In this document: piece by piece, positions 16,318 to 26,204 of the stretch | How positions within the stretch are numbered: the first letter of the stretch is position 1 | Layout of the letters: the number at the start of each line of letters is the position of its first letter | NCBI GenBank assembly: GCA_009728235.1 | Contig: WNZI01000018.1 | Span: forward strand, 1 to 59,273 | Reading direction: 5' to 3' | Origin: Vibrio cholerae | GTDB taxonomy: Bacteria > Actinomycetota > Actinomycetes > Actinomycetales > Micrococcaceae | Length of the DNA stretch: 59,273 nucleotides | Notes under the pieces: model-generated | Told to the model about the DNA's origin: nothing | The model's database searches: none | Seen by the model: the letters and a program-made list of their open reading frames with translations, nothing else | Position numbers and translations under genes: made by a program

Positions 16318-19300
16318 ATGTCACTGACAATCTCCTACCCCGCGGACCTTCCCGTCTCGGAACGCCGGGCAGACATCATGGCTGCGATCGCTGCCAACCA
16401 GGTCACCATCATCGCCGGCGAGACCGGGTCCGGTAAGACCACACAGATCCCGAAGATGTGCCTGGAACTCGGACTGGCCGAGCACGGGCTGATCGGCCAT
16501 ACGCAGCCCCGCCGCCTCGCCGCGCGCACCGTCGCCGAGCGCATCGCCGAGGAGCTGCAGGTACCCCTCGGCGAGGAGGTCGGGTACCAGGTCCGCTTCA
16601 CCGGCTCGGTGGGACGCAGGACGAAGATCAAGCTGATGACGGACGGCATCCTGCTCGCCGAGATCCAGCACGACCGGATGCTGCGCAAGTACAGCACCAT
16701 CATCATCGACGAGGCCCACGAGCGCAGCCTCAACATCGACTTCATCCTCGGCTACCTCCGCCGGATCCTGCCGGAGCGGCCGGACCTCAAGGTCATCATC
16801 ACCTCGGCCACCATCGACCCCGAGCGCTTCGCGGCCCATTTCGCCGCGGACGCCGCCGTGAAGGAGACCTCGCCCGCACCGATCATCGAGGTCTCCGGCC
16901 GCACCTACCCGGTGGAGATCCGCTACCGTCCCCTCGACCAGCCGCCGGGCGCCTCGACGACGGCGACGGCGGCGCCGACAGCGAGCTCGAGGAGGAACGC
17001 GACCCGCTCGACGCCGTGTGCGATGCCGTGGACGAGTTGTCGTTCGAGGCCCCCGGGGACATCCTCGTGTTCTTCTCCGGCGAGCGGGAGATCCGGGACG
17101 CCGCCGACGCCCTGCGTGCGAGGATCCAGGGAACCACGCGGCTGCGCGGCACGGAGGTGCTTCCCCTCTTCGCCCGGCTCTCCCTCGAGGAGCAGCACCG
17201 CGTCTTCCGCCCTACCGGCAGCCACCGTCGGATCATCCTCGCGACCAACGTCGCGGAGACCTCCCTGACGGTGCCCGGCATCAAGTATGTGATCGACACG
17301 GGCACCGCGCGCATCTCGCGGTACTCCCACCGCACCAAGGTGCAGCGCCTGCCGATCGAGCGCGTGTCGCAGGCATCGGCCAACCAGCGCTCGGGCCGCA
17401 GTGGCCGCGTCTCGAACGGTATCGCCATCCGTCTCTACTCCGAGGAGGACTACGCCTCGCGCAGGCCGTTCACGGAGCCCGAAATTCTGCGGACGAGCCT
17501 CGCGGCGGTCATCCTGCAGATGGCTGCCATGGGTGTCACCCGCAGCCCGAAGGACATCGCCGACTTCCCCTTCGTCGAGCCCCCCGAGACGAAGGCGATC
17601 AACGACGGCGTCGCCCTCCTGCGCGAACTCGGGGCGCTGAAGGACGACGGCGGCCTGTCCCCCGTCGGCCGCAAGCTCGCGCAGCTCCCCGTGGACCCGC
17701 GACTCGGCCGCATGATCGTGGAAGCCGGATCGCGCGGCGCCGTCAAGGAGGTCATGGTCCTGGCCGCGGCCCTGACCATCCAGGATCCCCGCGAGAGGCC
17801 GTCCGCGGACCAGCCGGCGAAGCAGCAGCAGGCCGCCGAGAAACACAAGCGCTTCGTGGACGAGAACTCCGATTTCACGGCGTACCTGAACCTGTGGCGC
17901 TACCTGCAGGAGAAGCAGGACGAGCTCTCCTCCACCCAGTTCCGGAAGTTGTGCAAGGCGGAGTTCATCAACTACCTCCGCGTGCGCGAATGGCAGGATC
18001 TCTTCCAGCAGCTGCGGCAGCTCGCGAAACCCCTGGGCATCGCCCTGCCCGCGGGTCCCGTGGACCCGGTGGGACTCCATGAACCGATCCACATCAGTCT
18101 GCTCTCGGGTCTGCTGGGCAACATCGGTCTGTACGACCAGCGCAAGCGCGAGTACTCCGGGGCACGCGGAACCCGCTTCGCGGTCTTCCCCGGTTCGGCG
18201 CTGTTCAAGAAGTCGCCCGACTGGGTCATGGCGGCCGAACTCGTCGAGACCTCCCGGCTCTGGGCGCGCGTGGTGGCGCGCATCGATCCCCTGTGGGCCG
18301 AGCAGGTAGCACCCCACCTCGTCAAGCGCAGCTACAGCGAGCCCCACTGGTCGCGGAAGATGGGCTCGGTCATGGCCTACGAGAAGGTCACGCTGTACGG
18401 CGTGCCGATCGTGCCCCAGCGCCGCATCAACTACGGCAGGATCGACCGTGAGGTGGCCCGGGAACTCTTCATCCGGCACGCCCTGGTCGAGGGGGACTGG
18501 AAGACCCACCACACGTTCTTCAGCCGGAACCAGGCGCGCCTGGCGGAGGTGGAGGAACTCGAGAACCGGCTGCGACGCCGTGACCTGCGGGTGGACGACG
18601 AGACGCTCTTCGAGTTCTACGACCAGCGCATCGGCGCGGATGTCGTATCGGAGCGGCACTTCGACTCGTGGTGGAAGACGGCGCGGCAGGACCACCCCGA
18701 CCTGCTCGACTTCGATCCCGAACAGCTCCTGAGCGACGACGCCGCGGACCTCGACGAGACCGCGTTCCCGAGCGTCTGGTACCAGGCGGGCTTCGAGCTC
18801 CCCCTCGCCTACGAGTTCTCTCCCCTGACCCCGGAAGCGCACGACGGCGTGACCGTGACCATTCCTGTCCTGTTCCTCAACCAGCTCGACCCGAAGCCGT
18901 TCCGCTGGCAGATCCCGGGCCAGCGTGTCGAGCTCGTGACAGCCCTCATCAAATCGCTGCCCAAGCAGGTGAGGAAGAACTTCGTGCCCGCGCCCGATGT
19001 GGCCCGGGGAGCCGTCTCCGCGCTCGAAGCGGACTTCGACCCGGCGCAGGACGACCTCGAGGCTTCGCTCGAACTCGCGCTGAGGCGGCTGCGCGGACAC
19101 GTCATCCCGCCCGGCTCCTGGAACTGGTCCGCCGTCCCGACGCACCTGCTCATGATGTTCCGGATCGTCGATCCGGCCGGGCGGATCCTCGACGAGTCGC
19201 GCGACCTCGAAGCGCTCAAGGAATCCCTGGCGCCCGCGGTGAGCCGTGCCATCGCCCAGTCCCTCGGTGCGACGCCTGCCAGTACGCACCCGGTGTCCAA

Positions 19301-20362
19301 CCCGTCGCGCGGCGGTCGGGGGACAGCGGGCACCGGCCCCGCGGGCCGGAAGGGCGATGGACGGGACTCCTCGGGACGCGGATCAGGACGCGGATCAGGC
19401 TCGACGGACGCGTCCTCCGATCAGCTCCGGACGGCGGAATCGGCACCCGCCTCCCGTGGCGGTGTCGCCGTCATCGAGGCCCCGGCTGTCGCGGAACGCA
19501 CGGGCGAGACCGCCTGGGTCTTCGGAACGATCGAGCGTGAGGTGTCCCGCACCGTCGCCGGTCACCGCGTGACGGGATTCCCCGCCATCGTCGACGAGGG
19601 GACCTCGGTCGGGTTGAGGGTCTTTCCGACAGCGGGCGAACAGGCCACGGTCATGCGCGCGGGGATCATCCGCCTCCTCTCGCTGCGGATCCCGAGCCCG
19701 GCCAAGTACGTCCTGGAGCACCTGAGCAACACCGAGAAGCTCACGTTCAGCCAGAACCCGCACGGGAGCGTCGCCGAACTCATCCGGGACTGCTCCATCG
19801 CCGCGATCGACAAGCTGGTGCCCCAGGAACTGCCCTGGACGGAGGATTCCTTCGACAGGTTGTACGAGGAGGTCCGCGCCGAGCTCATCGACACCGTCTT
19901 CACCGTCACGGCGACCGTCGAGAAGGTGCTCGCGAGCACGCGCCGGATCCAGAAGCAGCTCAAGGGAACCACCAGCCTCGCGCTGATCTCCGCCCTGAAC
20001 GACATCCGGAGCCAACTCGAGCACCTCGTCCATCCCGGGTTCGTTGCCGCCACCGGCTATGCGCAGCTCTTCCACCTCCCGCGCTACCTGAAAGCCATCG
20101 AGATCCGGCTGGAGAAACTGCCGACGAACGTCCAGCGTGACGGCCTCGCGATGGCCGTTGTGCAGCGACTGGAGGACGAGTACGACGACGCCGCCGCCTC
20201 CCTCGCCGCCGGACGGCACCGTCCGGCGCCCTGGGTCGCGTGCGCTGGATGATCGAGGAACTGCGGGTCAGCCTGTTCGCGCAGGACCTCGGGACGGCCT
20301 ACTCCGTCTCGGAGAAGCGGGTCCGGACAGCGCTCAACGAGGCGCTCGCCTCGACGAGGTAG
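16318..20362 (+). pseudogene. hrpA: ATP-dependent RNA helicase HrpA, frame broken twice
   Basis: A DEAH-box RNA helicase of about 1,350 codons acting on mRNA/ribosome substrates. Conserved parts are Walker [31 protein letters not shown], the motif VI segment ANQRSGRSGR, and the long C-terminal HrpA region ending MIEELRVSLFAQDLG. The frame changes near 16952, where inserting a C would join PPGA to [15 protein letters not shown]. It changes again near 20205-20235, where one extra base restores the tail that otherwise ends prematurely at 20252. Both are apparent one-base losses in G/C-rich sequence and all flanking protein is conserved. Sequencing error is likelier than decay. Confidence 0.85.
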
Positions 20363-20377
20363 GAGCGCGGCGACCGG

Positions 20378-20812
20378 TCAGGTCCCGGCATCGGGCACGA
20401 AGGCGCCGTGTCCGGCGTCGCGCAGCGCGCGGCGCAGTGCCTCGGCCGCGCCGTCCATGGCAGCGGGATCGGGTGAGGGGTCTGCGCGTTCGAGATCGAA
20501 GTCCTTCGGGGACCGGGTCGGCCAGACATGGACGTGGAGGTGCGGTACCTCGTAGCCCTCGACCAGCACTCCGACGCGAGCCGCTCCGAAAGCCGCCTCC
20601 TGCGCGCGGCCGATGGTCTGTGCGACAGCCATGACCTTCGCCAGGGTGTCCGGGTCGGCCTCGAGCCAGTGCTCGATCTCCCGGCGCGGCACCACGAGGG
20701 TATGACCGGGAGTGATCGGGGCGATCGTCAGGAACGCGACGACGTCGTCGTCCTGCCAGACGAAACGGCCGGGGATCTCCCCGTTGATGATCCTGGTGAA
20801 GAGCGTCGGCAT
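20378..20812 (-). CDS. HIT family hydrolase
   Basis: A 144-residue histidine-triad protein; the family hydrolyses or transfers nucleotide-linked groups (for example dinucleoside polyphosphates or AMP-lysine). The triad is HLHVHVWP near residue 98, preceded by the usual N-terminal TRIINGEIPGRFVWQDD and GHTLVVPRREIEHW. An upstream in-frame ATG at 21040 would add 76 residues of non-family sequence overlapping the neighbour. The ATG at 20812 follows AGGGGG and matches the family start. It converges on hrpA with 15 bp between the stops. Confidence 0.9.
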   Translation of the reverse strand: MPTLFTRIINGEIPGRFVWQDDDVVAFLTIAPITPGHTLVVPRREIEHWLEADPDTLAKVMAVAQTIGRAQEAAFGAARVGVLVEGYEVPHLHVHVWPTRSPKDFDLERADPSPDPAAMDGAAEALRRALRDAGHGAFVPDAGT

Positions 20813-20988
20813 GGATCCCCCTGGGATCGCTGGAAGGTGGGCACCGGCGTCGGCCTCGGTGCCGGGAAGGTGGAGTCCGCCGCGCAGGGGCGGCGGTACA
20901 GGGCGTCCTGGGAACATGGTCCCGACGCTACCCCGCCGCCCCTCGGCAGGCCACACCGCAGCCCCGTGCGGGATCGGGCCCACCGGCC

Positions 20989-21816
20989 TCAGGCACCCGT
21001 GGCCACGGGCAGTCCCTCCGTCGTCGACCACTGGGACCACGAGCCCGGGAAGAGGGCTGCGTCGATGCCCGCTATCTCGAGGGCCGCGATCTGGTGTGCG
21101 GCGGTGATGCCCGAGCCGCAGTACACCGCGACCCGGCCCCGATCCGCGCCGAGATCACCGAAGCGTTCGCGGAGCTCGTCGGCGGACCGGAAGCGGCTGT
21201 CCGGTAGCAGGTTCTCCGACGTCGGCGCGCTGACCGCCCCGGGGATGTGGCCGGCCTTCGGGTCGACGGGTTCCTGCTCGCCGCGGTAGCGCTCCCCGGC
21301 GCGGGCATCGAGGACGACGTCGACCGCGGACGGCTCGAGCAGCTCGGGAATCGAGACCACGGGCATGCGGCCCGCGGAGAGGTGCACGTTGCCGACGCAG
21401 TGCCGCTCCTCCCCGCCCTCGACGTCGTTGCCCGCGGCCCGCCACGCCGCCAGGCCGCCGTCCAGCAGGCTGACCGACGCGAATCCGCCATCGCGGAGGA
21501 GCCACCACAGGCGTGCGGCTGCGAGATTGCCGGAGTCGTCGTAGGCGACCACGGTGTCGCCGTCGTTGAGGCCCCACTGCCGGGCCGCCTCCTGCAGGGC
21601 CTGGGCCGCGGGCAGCGGATGACGCCCGAGTCCGGGACCGCCGGGCGCACACAGTTGGTTCTCCAGATCCACGTACACGGCGCCGGGTATGTGGGCTGCG
21701 CGGTAGTGCTCATGGCCCTGGGGGTCGCCCAGGGACCAGCGCACGTCGAGCAGGATCGTCTGCGCGCCGGAGGTCATCCGGGCCTGCAGTTCCTGCACAT
21801 CCATCAGAGTCTTCAT
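20989..21816 (-). CDS. Sulfurtransferase, two rhodanese domains
   Basis: A 275-residue thiosulfate/3-mercaptopyruvate sulfurtransferase. The inactive N-terminal rhodanese domain (about 1-125) has LLDVRWSLGDPQG and HIPGAVYVDLE. The catalytic C-terminal domain has the active-site Cys in VYCGSGITAAHQ at about residues 230-241. The CGSGxT loop resembles mercaptopyruvate-type more than CRxG thiosulfate-type rhodaneses. An AGGAGA Shine-Dalgarno precedes the ATG. It is a single gene on the minus strand. Confidence 0.9.
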   Translation of the reverse strand: MKTLMDVQELQARMTSGAQTILLDVRWSLGDPQGHEHYRAAHIPGAVYVDLENQLCAPGGPGLGRHPLPAAQALQEAARQWGLNDGDTVVAYDDSGNLAAARLWWLLRDGGFASVSLLDGGLAAWRAAGNDVEGGEERHCVGNVHLSAGRMPVVSIPELLEPSAVDVVLDARAGERYRGEQEPVDPKAGHIPGAVSAPTSENLLPDSRFRSADELRERFGDLGADRGRVAVYCGSGITAAHQIAALEIAGIDAALFPGSWSQWSTTEGLPVATGA

Positions 21817-21988
21817 CGAGATCTCCTGTCGGAAGTGATGACCGGGATGCGGCGGTCACCACACCCGGTCCTGATGCAGGCCAGTCCACCACACGGCGGT
21901 CCGGTCACCAAGGAGGTCGATCGGCTGGGCGTGGAGTAGCGCGACGACCGCTACCGCGTGCCGCCTCGCCTCTGTGGATCCCCGAGGC

Positions 21989-22648
21989 TCAGAGCTCGAC
22001 GCTCTCCCCCACGGCGAGGTGGCGGAAGGCGGTCCCGTAGCGCTCGCCGAGGCGCGCGACGTGACCCTCGACCATACCCAGACCGGTCTCGTTCAGCAGC
22101 GCGTCGTGGATCTGGAACGCCCGGGTAGCCCGCACGGAGGTCACGAAATCGACGACCTCGGCGAGCTTCGACCACGGGGCGTGCACAGGCACGAGAAGGG
22201 TGTCGACCTCGACACCGTCGGGCACGATCAGTGAGTCACCGGGATGGTAGAGCGTGCCGTCGACGAGGAAACCGACGTTGGCCACGAGCGGGATCAGCGG
22301 ATGGATCAGCGCGTGCTGGCCGCCGAACGTCCGCACGGCGAAACCGGCGACGGCGAAGACCTCGCCTCCGGCGACCGCGTGGATGCGCTGCCCGGCGGCC
22401 GCACCCAGCAGGCCGGAGACGGTGTCCGCCACGCCCTGCGGCGCCCACAGCTCGACCGCACTGTCCGCCGCGAGCACGGCGACCACCCGGTCGACGTCGA
22501 GATGGTCGGCATGCTCGTGCGTGACCAGGACCGCATCGGCACCTTCGAGGGCGTCCTCGACCTCGGAGAAGGTGCCCGGATCAATGACGACCACACCGCC
22601 GTCGTGTTCGAGGCGCACGCAGGAATGGGAGAACTTCGTCAGCAGCAT
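21989..22648 (-). CDS. MBL-fold metal-dependent hydrolase
   Basis: A 219-residue UlaG-like metallo-beta-lactamase-fold protein. The metal motif THEHADHLD lies at about residues 43-51, after FSHSCVRLEHDGGVVVIDPG. Further ligands are likely in GGQHALIHP and HAPWSK. The substrate cannot be read from the sequence. The ATG has no close Shine-Dalgarno, but TAGTCT ends 6 nt upstream, so a leaderless transcript is likely. It is divergent from zur with only 78 bp between the starts. Confidence 0.88.
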   Translation of the reverse strand: MLLTKFSHSCVRLEHDGGVVVIDPGTFSEVEDALEGADAVLVTHEHADHLDVDRVVAVLAADSAVELWAPQGVADTVSGLLGAAAGQRIHAVAGGEVFAVAGFAVRTFGGQHALIHPLIPLVANVGFLVDGTLYHPGDSLIVPDGVEVDTLLVPVHAPWSKLAEVVDFVTSVRATRAFQIHDALLNETGLGMVEGHVARLGERYGTAFRHLAVGESVEL

Positions 22649-22654
22649 CGCCCC

Positions 22655-22660
22655 AGACTA
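22655..22660 (-). promoter_or_regulatory. -10 hexamer for leaderless MBL-fold gene
   Basis: TAGTCT on the minus strand is separated from the ATG at 22648 by GGGGCG (6 nt). Confidence 0.4.
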
Positions 22661-22673
22661 CCTCCGGGTCGCT

Positions 22674-22679
22674 GATAAT
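22674..22679 (+). promoter_or_regulatory. Candidate -10 of zur
   Basis: GATAAT within GCTGATAATCTTGG, about 47 nt before the zur ATG; it would give a leader of about 40 nt. No clear -35 is present. Confidence 0.35.
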
Positions 22680-22726
22680 CTTGGAGTTGGTCCACGGCTT
22701 CGACGGGACCGCGGAAAGGGTAGAAC

Positions 22727-23218
22727 ATGACGCCTGAGGCGACATCCGAGGCAGTATCCACCGGGTCCGACGCAGCGGCGATGAGCGCCCAGCCCGGCCG
22801 GAAGGGCTCCGAGCAGCGGGTCACCCGGCAGCGGCGGGCTGTCAGCACCGCCCTCGACGAGCTCGACGACTTCGTCAGCACGCAGGAGCTGCACCGCCTC
22901 CTGCACGATCGCGGCGAATCCGTGTCTCTCGCCACCACCTACCGGATCCTCCAGTCCATGTCCGACGACGGCCTCGTGGACGTCCTGCGCAACGGGGACA
23001 ACGAGGCCGTCTACCGGCGCTGCGCGGTCGAGCACCACCACCACCATCTGCTCTGCAGGAACTGCGGACGAGCGGTGGAGATCGAAGCACCGGCCGTGGA
23101 GCAGTGGGCCTCCCGTGTCGCGGCGGAACACGGGTTCACCGAAGCGGCCCACACGGTGGAGATCCAGGGGCTGTGTCCCGAATGCACGGCGCTGGCCGCG
23201 CGGTCCCGACGTCCATGA
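22727..23218 (+). CDS. zur: Fur-family metalloregulator, probably Zur
   Basis: A 163-residue Fur-family repressor. The winged helix comprises RVTRQRRAVSTALDEL, the FVSTQELHRLLHDRG helix and the TTYRILQSM recognition helix. The metal/dimerisation part starts with a run of five histidines (EHHHHHLLCRNCG) and has two CxxC pairs (CRNC, CPEC) of the structural zinc site. The first ~28 residues are Ser/Ala-rich and not conserved. It lies close to the znu zinc-uptake genes, which favours Zur over Fur. AAAGGG precedes the ATG. Expected targets include the palindromic region upstream of znuA. Confidence 0.85.
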   Translation: MTPEATSEAVSTGSDAAAMSAQPGRKGSEQRVTRQRRAVSTALDELDDFVSTQELHRLLHDRGESVSLATTYRILQSMSDDGLVDVLRNGDNEAVYRRCAVEHHHHHLLCRNCGRAVEIEAPAVEQWASRVAAEHGFTEAAHTVEIQGLCPECTALAARSRRP

Positions 23219-23228
23219 CGGCGAGCCC

Positions 23229-23737
23229 GTGACGCCTCCGGACGGGTCCCCGCCTCCGAGCCCGGGGGACGCCCGCCTCGACGAGCTGGTGAACGCGGTA
23301 CGCAGGTACCGGAACGCCGAGGGCTTCATGCGGGGGCGCAGCAGGGGTTCGATGCGCCTCGGCAGGACCGATATGACCGCGCTGCGCCTCATGCTGCGCG
23401 CCGCCAGGCCGGCAGGCCGCTCACCGCGGCGGCTCTCGCCCGCGGGCTCGAGATCTCCACCGCGGCCACCACTGTCCTGGTCGACCGCCTCGAGAAGAGC
23501 GGGCATGCGGAGCGACGCAGGAGCGCGACCGACGGACGCTCGATCGAGATCTGGCCCTCGACAGCGGCCGACCAGGAGGTGCGCAGGACCATGGGGCTGA
23601 TGCATGAGCGGATGATGGCCGTGGCCGGTTCCCTGTCGCAGGCCGAGTGTCGTGTGGTCCGACGGTTCCTCGAAGCCCTGGCGACCGAACTGGCCGAGCT
23701 CGACTTCCCGCCCCGCACGGACACGCGCCCCTCCTGA
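23229..23737 (+). pseudogene. MarR family regulator, frame broken
   Basis: The first half (GTG start at 23229) reads DARLDELVNAVRRYRNAEG and LGRTDMTALRLMLRA, a MarR N-terminus. About 170 bases in, at 23398-23405, the frame shifts and the match continues as GRPLTAAALARGLEIS, TVLVDRLEKSGHAERRR and a C-terminal helix, ending at 23737. Adding one C in the GCGCCGCC stretch restores a single protein of about 169 residues. It resembles the intact MarR gene just downstream, so the two look like diverged tandem copies. Whether the break is real or a base-calling error cannot be told here. Confidence 0.7.
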
Positions 23738-23796
23738 TCATCCGCACGACGCACAGGAACACCTGCTTACCTAGAGAGATTGGCTACTAGCTGGTC

Positions 23797-23802
23797 TAAA
23801 CT
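23797..23802 (+). promoter_or_regulatory. -10 hexamer for leaderless marR transcript
   Basis: TAAACT ends 6 nt before the ATG at 23809. The upstream sequence holds two CTAG-containing words (CCTAGAG, ACTAGCT) that could be part of an operator. No Shine-Dalgarno is present. Confidence 0.4.
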
Positions 23803-23808
23803 GAAGCC

Positions 23809-24387
23809 ATGGAACCAACGGACGCGCGGCAGGGAGCAGGTTACTGGTATCCCTCGTCCGGTGAAGCTTCAGTCAGCCAGGAGTCGCCCGCCGTGGAGTC
23901 GACCGGCGTCGAGGTCCTGAATGCGCTGAGGGACTACCGCGCCGTCGAGAGCGGGTTGCGCCGCCGGCTGAGCCAGCGCCTGAGCATCAACGAGACGGAC
24001 CTCGGGGCCCTGCGCTACCTCCTCGGGGTGTGGCAGCGCGGCCAGGAGGCCAGTCCCAAGGAGCTCGCCCTGGCCCTCGGCATCTCGAGCGCGTCGACGA
24101 CCCTCGTGATCGACAGGCTGGAGAAGGCCGGGTACATCCGTCGACGGCGGCACCCGGTGGATCGGCGCGCCGTGATCGTCGAACCGGGAGAGAAGGCGAC
24201 GGAGGAGTTCCGGTCCGCCTTCGACGTCGAGAAGCGCAGCGTGCTCGCCGCAGCCGATGGACTGACCAACGAGGAGACCGAGACCGTCACCCGCTTCCTG
24301 CGCAGCATGGAACAGGCGATCTCGAACGCCGTTGGCCAGCCCGACCGAACATCGGACGTCCGGTCGGAGCGAGCACCCGAGGCCTGA
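23809..24387 (+). CDS. MarR family transcriptional regulator
   Basis: A 192-residue winged-helix regulator. The core runs from about residue 40 to 170: LGALRYLLGVWQRG, KELALALGISSASTTLVIDRL (recognition helix), then the wing GYIRRRRHPVDRRAVIV. The first ~35 residues and the last ~15 are polar and unconserved. It stops one base before the stop of the convergent znuB gene, leaving no space for a terminator between them. The ligand is unknown; the promoter arrangement suggests a leaderless mRNA. Confidence 0.88.
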   Translation: MEPTDARQGAGYWYPSSGEASVSQESPAVESTGVEVLNALRDYRAVESGLRRRLSQRLSINETDLGALRYLLGVWQRGQEASPKELALALGISSASTTLVIDRLEKAGYIRRRRHPVDRRAVIVEPGEKATEEFRSAFDVEKRSVLAAADGLTNEETETVTRFLRSMEQAISNAVGQPDRTSDVRSERAPEA

Positions 24388-24388
24388 G

Positions 24389-25300
24389 TCAGGACCCCAG
24401 CGGCACTCCGCGCCCCGCAGGTCGTGAGTCAGTCGACTCGAACGGACCGCGCGACCGGGGCGAGGAGTGCCTGGAACCCACCAGTCGGCACACGAGGTAG
24501 ATCGCGAACGAGATCGTCGTGACATAGGGACTGATCGGGATCCGCCCACCCAGCGCCAGCAGGATCCCGCCCACCACCGAGGTGCACGCGAACACGACGC
24601 TGAGCAGGACGACGAGTCCCGGCGCCGACGTCACCTTGAGCGCGGCGGCCGCCGGCGTGATGAGCAGCGCGAGGACCAGCAGTGCCCCGACCACCTGAAT
24701 GGACAGCGCGACCGAGATCCCCAACAGCACCATGAAGAGGATCGAGAGCCCCCGCACCGGCACCCCACGCGCCTCCGCCAGATCTGCGTCGGCGCTCGCG
24801 AAGGTGAGCGGTCGCCAGACCGCCGCCAGCGCGACGATCACGACGACGGCACATCCCACCAGCAGGTTCAGCTGGACGTCGTCGACCGAGACGATCTGTC
24901 CCGTGAGGAGACCGAACTTGTTGGCCGCGCGCCCCTCGTACAGGGCGAGGAACAGGATGCCCAGGCCGAGGCCGAAGGGCATGACCACGCCGATGATGGA
25001 GTTCCGGTCGCGTGCCCTGATTCCCATGAGGCCGAGGACGAGCGCGGCGAGGACCGAGCCGACGAGCGATCCCGCGACGACGTTGGCTCCGACGAGCAGT
25101 GCGAAGGCAGCGCCGGCGAAGGAGAGCTCGGCGATACCGTGCACCGCGAAGGCGAGGTCGCGCATCATGACGAATGTCCCGATGAGCCCGCCGAGCAGCC
25201 CGAGGACGGCCCCGGCGATCAGCGAATTCCGCACGAGCGGGAGCAGCTGCGCGTAGTTGTCGAAGGTGAAGACGGCGTCGACGATCTCCTGGAAGTCCAC
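24389..25300 (-). CDS. znuB: Zinc ABC transporter permease ZnuB
   Basis: A 303-residue ABC-3 family permease with eight or nine hydrophobic helices, including MMRDLAFAVHGIAELSFAGAAF, the region that contacts the ATPase, and a long central SIQVVGALLVLALLITPAAAA segment characteristic of metal-uptake permeases (both quoted as landmarks). A polar tail (SSPRSRGPFESTDSRP) follows the last helix. It starts 3 bp after znuC and ends the znuA-znuC-znuB operon. Confidence 0.9.
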   Translation of the reverse strand: MDFQEIVDAVFTFDNYAQLLPLVRNSLIAGAVLGLLGGLIGTFVMMRDLAFAVHGIAELSFAGAAFALLVGANVVAGSLVGSVLAALVLGLMGIRARDRNSIIGVVMPFGLGLGILFLALYEGRAANKFGLLTGQIVSVDDVQLNLLVGCAVVVIVALAAVWRPLTFASADADLAEARGVPVRGLSILFMVLLGISVALSIQVVGALLVLALLITPAAAALKVTSAPGLVVLLSVVFACTSVVGGILLALGGRIPISPYVTTISFAIYLVCRLVGSRHSSPRSRGPFESTDSRPAGRGVPLGS

Positions 25301-25303
25301 GGC

Positions 25304-26143
25304 CTAGGCGCTCTCGTGGTGGTGCGTGGTGGCGTCCGGCAGACCGACGACGACGATCCGACCGTTGCTGTGCAGGACCTCCACCGGGCTGTTGTAGAGC
25401 TCGGAGAGGACCTCGCTCGTCATGACCTCGGAGGGAGACCCGACCCGGAACTTACCGTCCGCGAGGTAGAGCACCCGGTCCACGTAGTCGATGACGGGGT
25501 TGATCTCGTGCGTCACGAAGACCACCGCACTGTTCTTCTCGTGGCACTGCCGATTGATCAGCGAGCTCACCGCCTGCTGGTGGTTCAGGTCCAGCGACAG
25601 CAGTGGTTCGTCGCACAGGAGGACCGTGGGGTCGGTCGCGAGGGCCTGGGCAGCCCGCAGCCGCTGCTGCTCGCCCCCCGACAGCTGCCCTACGGGCGCG
25701 TCCGCGTAGGACTGGGCACCGACGTCGCGCAGGAGCTCGTCCACGCGCTCGGTGTACGCCCGGCTCCGCATCCTCAGGCCCCAGCGGTGCCCGTCGACGC
25801 CGAGCCCCACGAGATCGCGGGCCCGCAGCGGTGTCTCGGGCGGGAACGATTTCTGCTGCGGGATGTAGCCGAGGGTCCTGCTTCCCCGCGTGATCGGCCG
25901 GCCGTCCATGGTCGCGGTGCCGGCATCGAGCGGTTGAAGACCCAGCAGCACCCGGAGGAAGCTCGTCTTGCCCGAACCGTTGGGGCCCAGGACGGCGAAG
26001 AACTCGCCGGGCATGATGTCGAGGTCGAGCCCCTGCCACAGCGTCCGACGGCCGAAGGAGAGCGTCGCGTTCCGCAGGCTGATGGCCGGCCGATGGTGCG
26101 CCGCTCCCGGAGGGGCAGCCTCCCGGGGCACTGTCGAGGTCAT
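25304..26143 (-). CDS. znuC: Zinc ABC transporter ATP-binding protein ZnuC
   Basis: A 279-residue ABC ATPase. Walker A is GPNGSGKTSF at about residues 54-63; the signature is LSGGEQQRL; Walker B is TVLLCDEPLLSLD; the switch histidine is in VFVTHEINP. It energises metal uptake with ZnuB and ZnuA. The ATG lies 61 bp after znuA. A His/Glu tail (DATTHHHESA) at the C-terminus may bind metal. Confidence 0.92.
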   Translation of the reverse strand: MTSTVPREAAPPGAAHHRPAISLRNATLSFGRRTLWQGLDLDIMPGEFFAVLGPNGSGKTSFLRVLLGLQPLDAGTATMDGRPITRGSRTLGYIPQQKSFPPETPLRARDLVGLGVDGHRWGLRMRSRAYTERVDELLRDVGAQSYADAPVGQLSGGEQQRLRAAQALATDPTVLLCDEPLLSLDLNHQQAVSSLINRQCHEKNSAVVFVTHEINPVIDYVDRVLYLADGKFRVGSPSEVMTSEVLSELYNSPVEVLHSNGRIVVVGLPDATTHHHESA

Positions 26144-26204
26144 GCGGTACGGCTTCCAGTCTGTCGTCGTGCGGGGTAGCGCAGGGGATGGTGCTGAGGC
26201 GTCC

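Noticed and set aside
16923..19289. 788-codon minus-strand frame over hrpA
   Set aside because: Antisense shadow of HrpA, which has all helicase motifs on the plus strand.
16940..20250. Programmed frameshifting as the explanation for the hrpA breaks
   Set aside because: No slippery heptamer with downstream pseudoknot is apparent, and the same kind of break recurs in unrelated genes, which fits sequencing error better.
23033..23047. Run of five histidines in Zur looks like an engineered His tag
   Set aside because: It lies at the native metal-binding position, directly before CxxC, and Fur-family proteins naturally have His clusters there.
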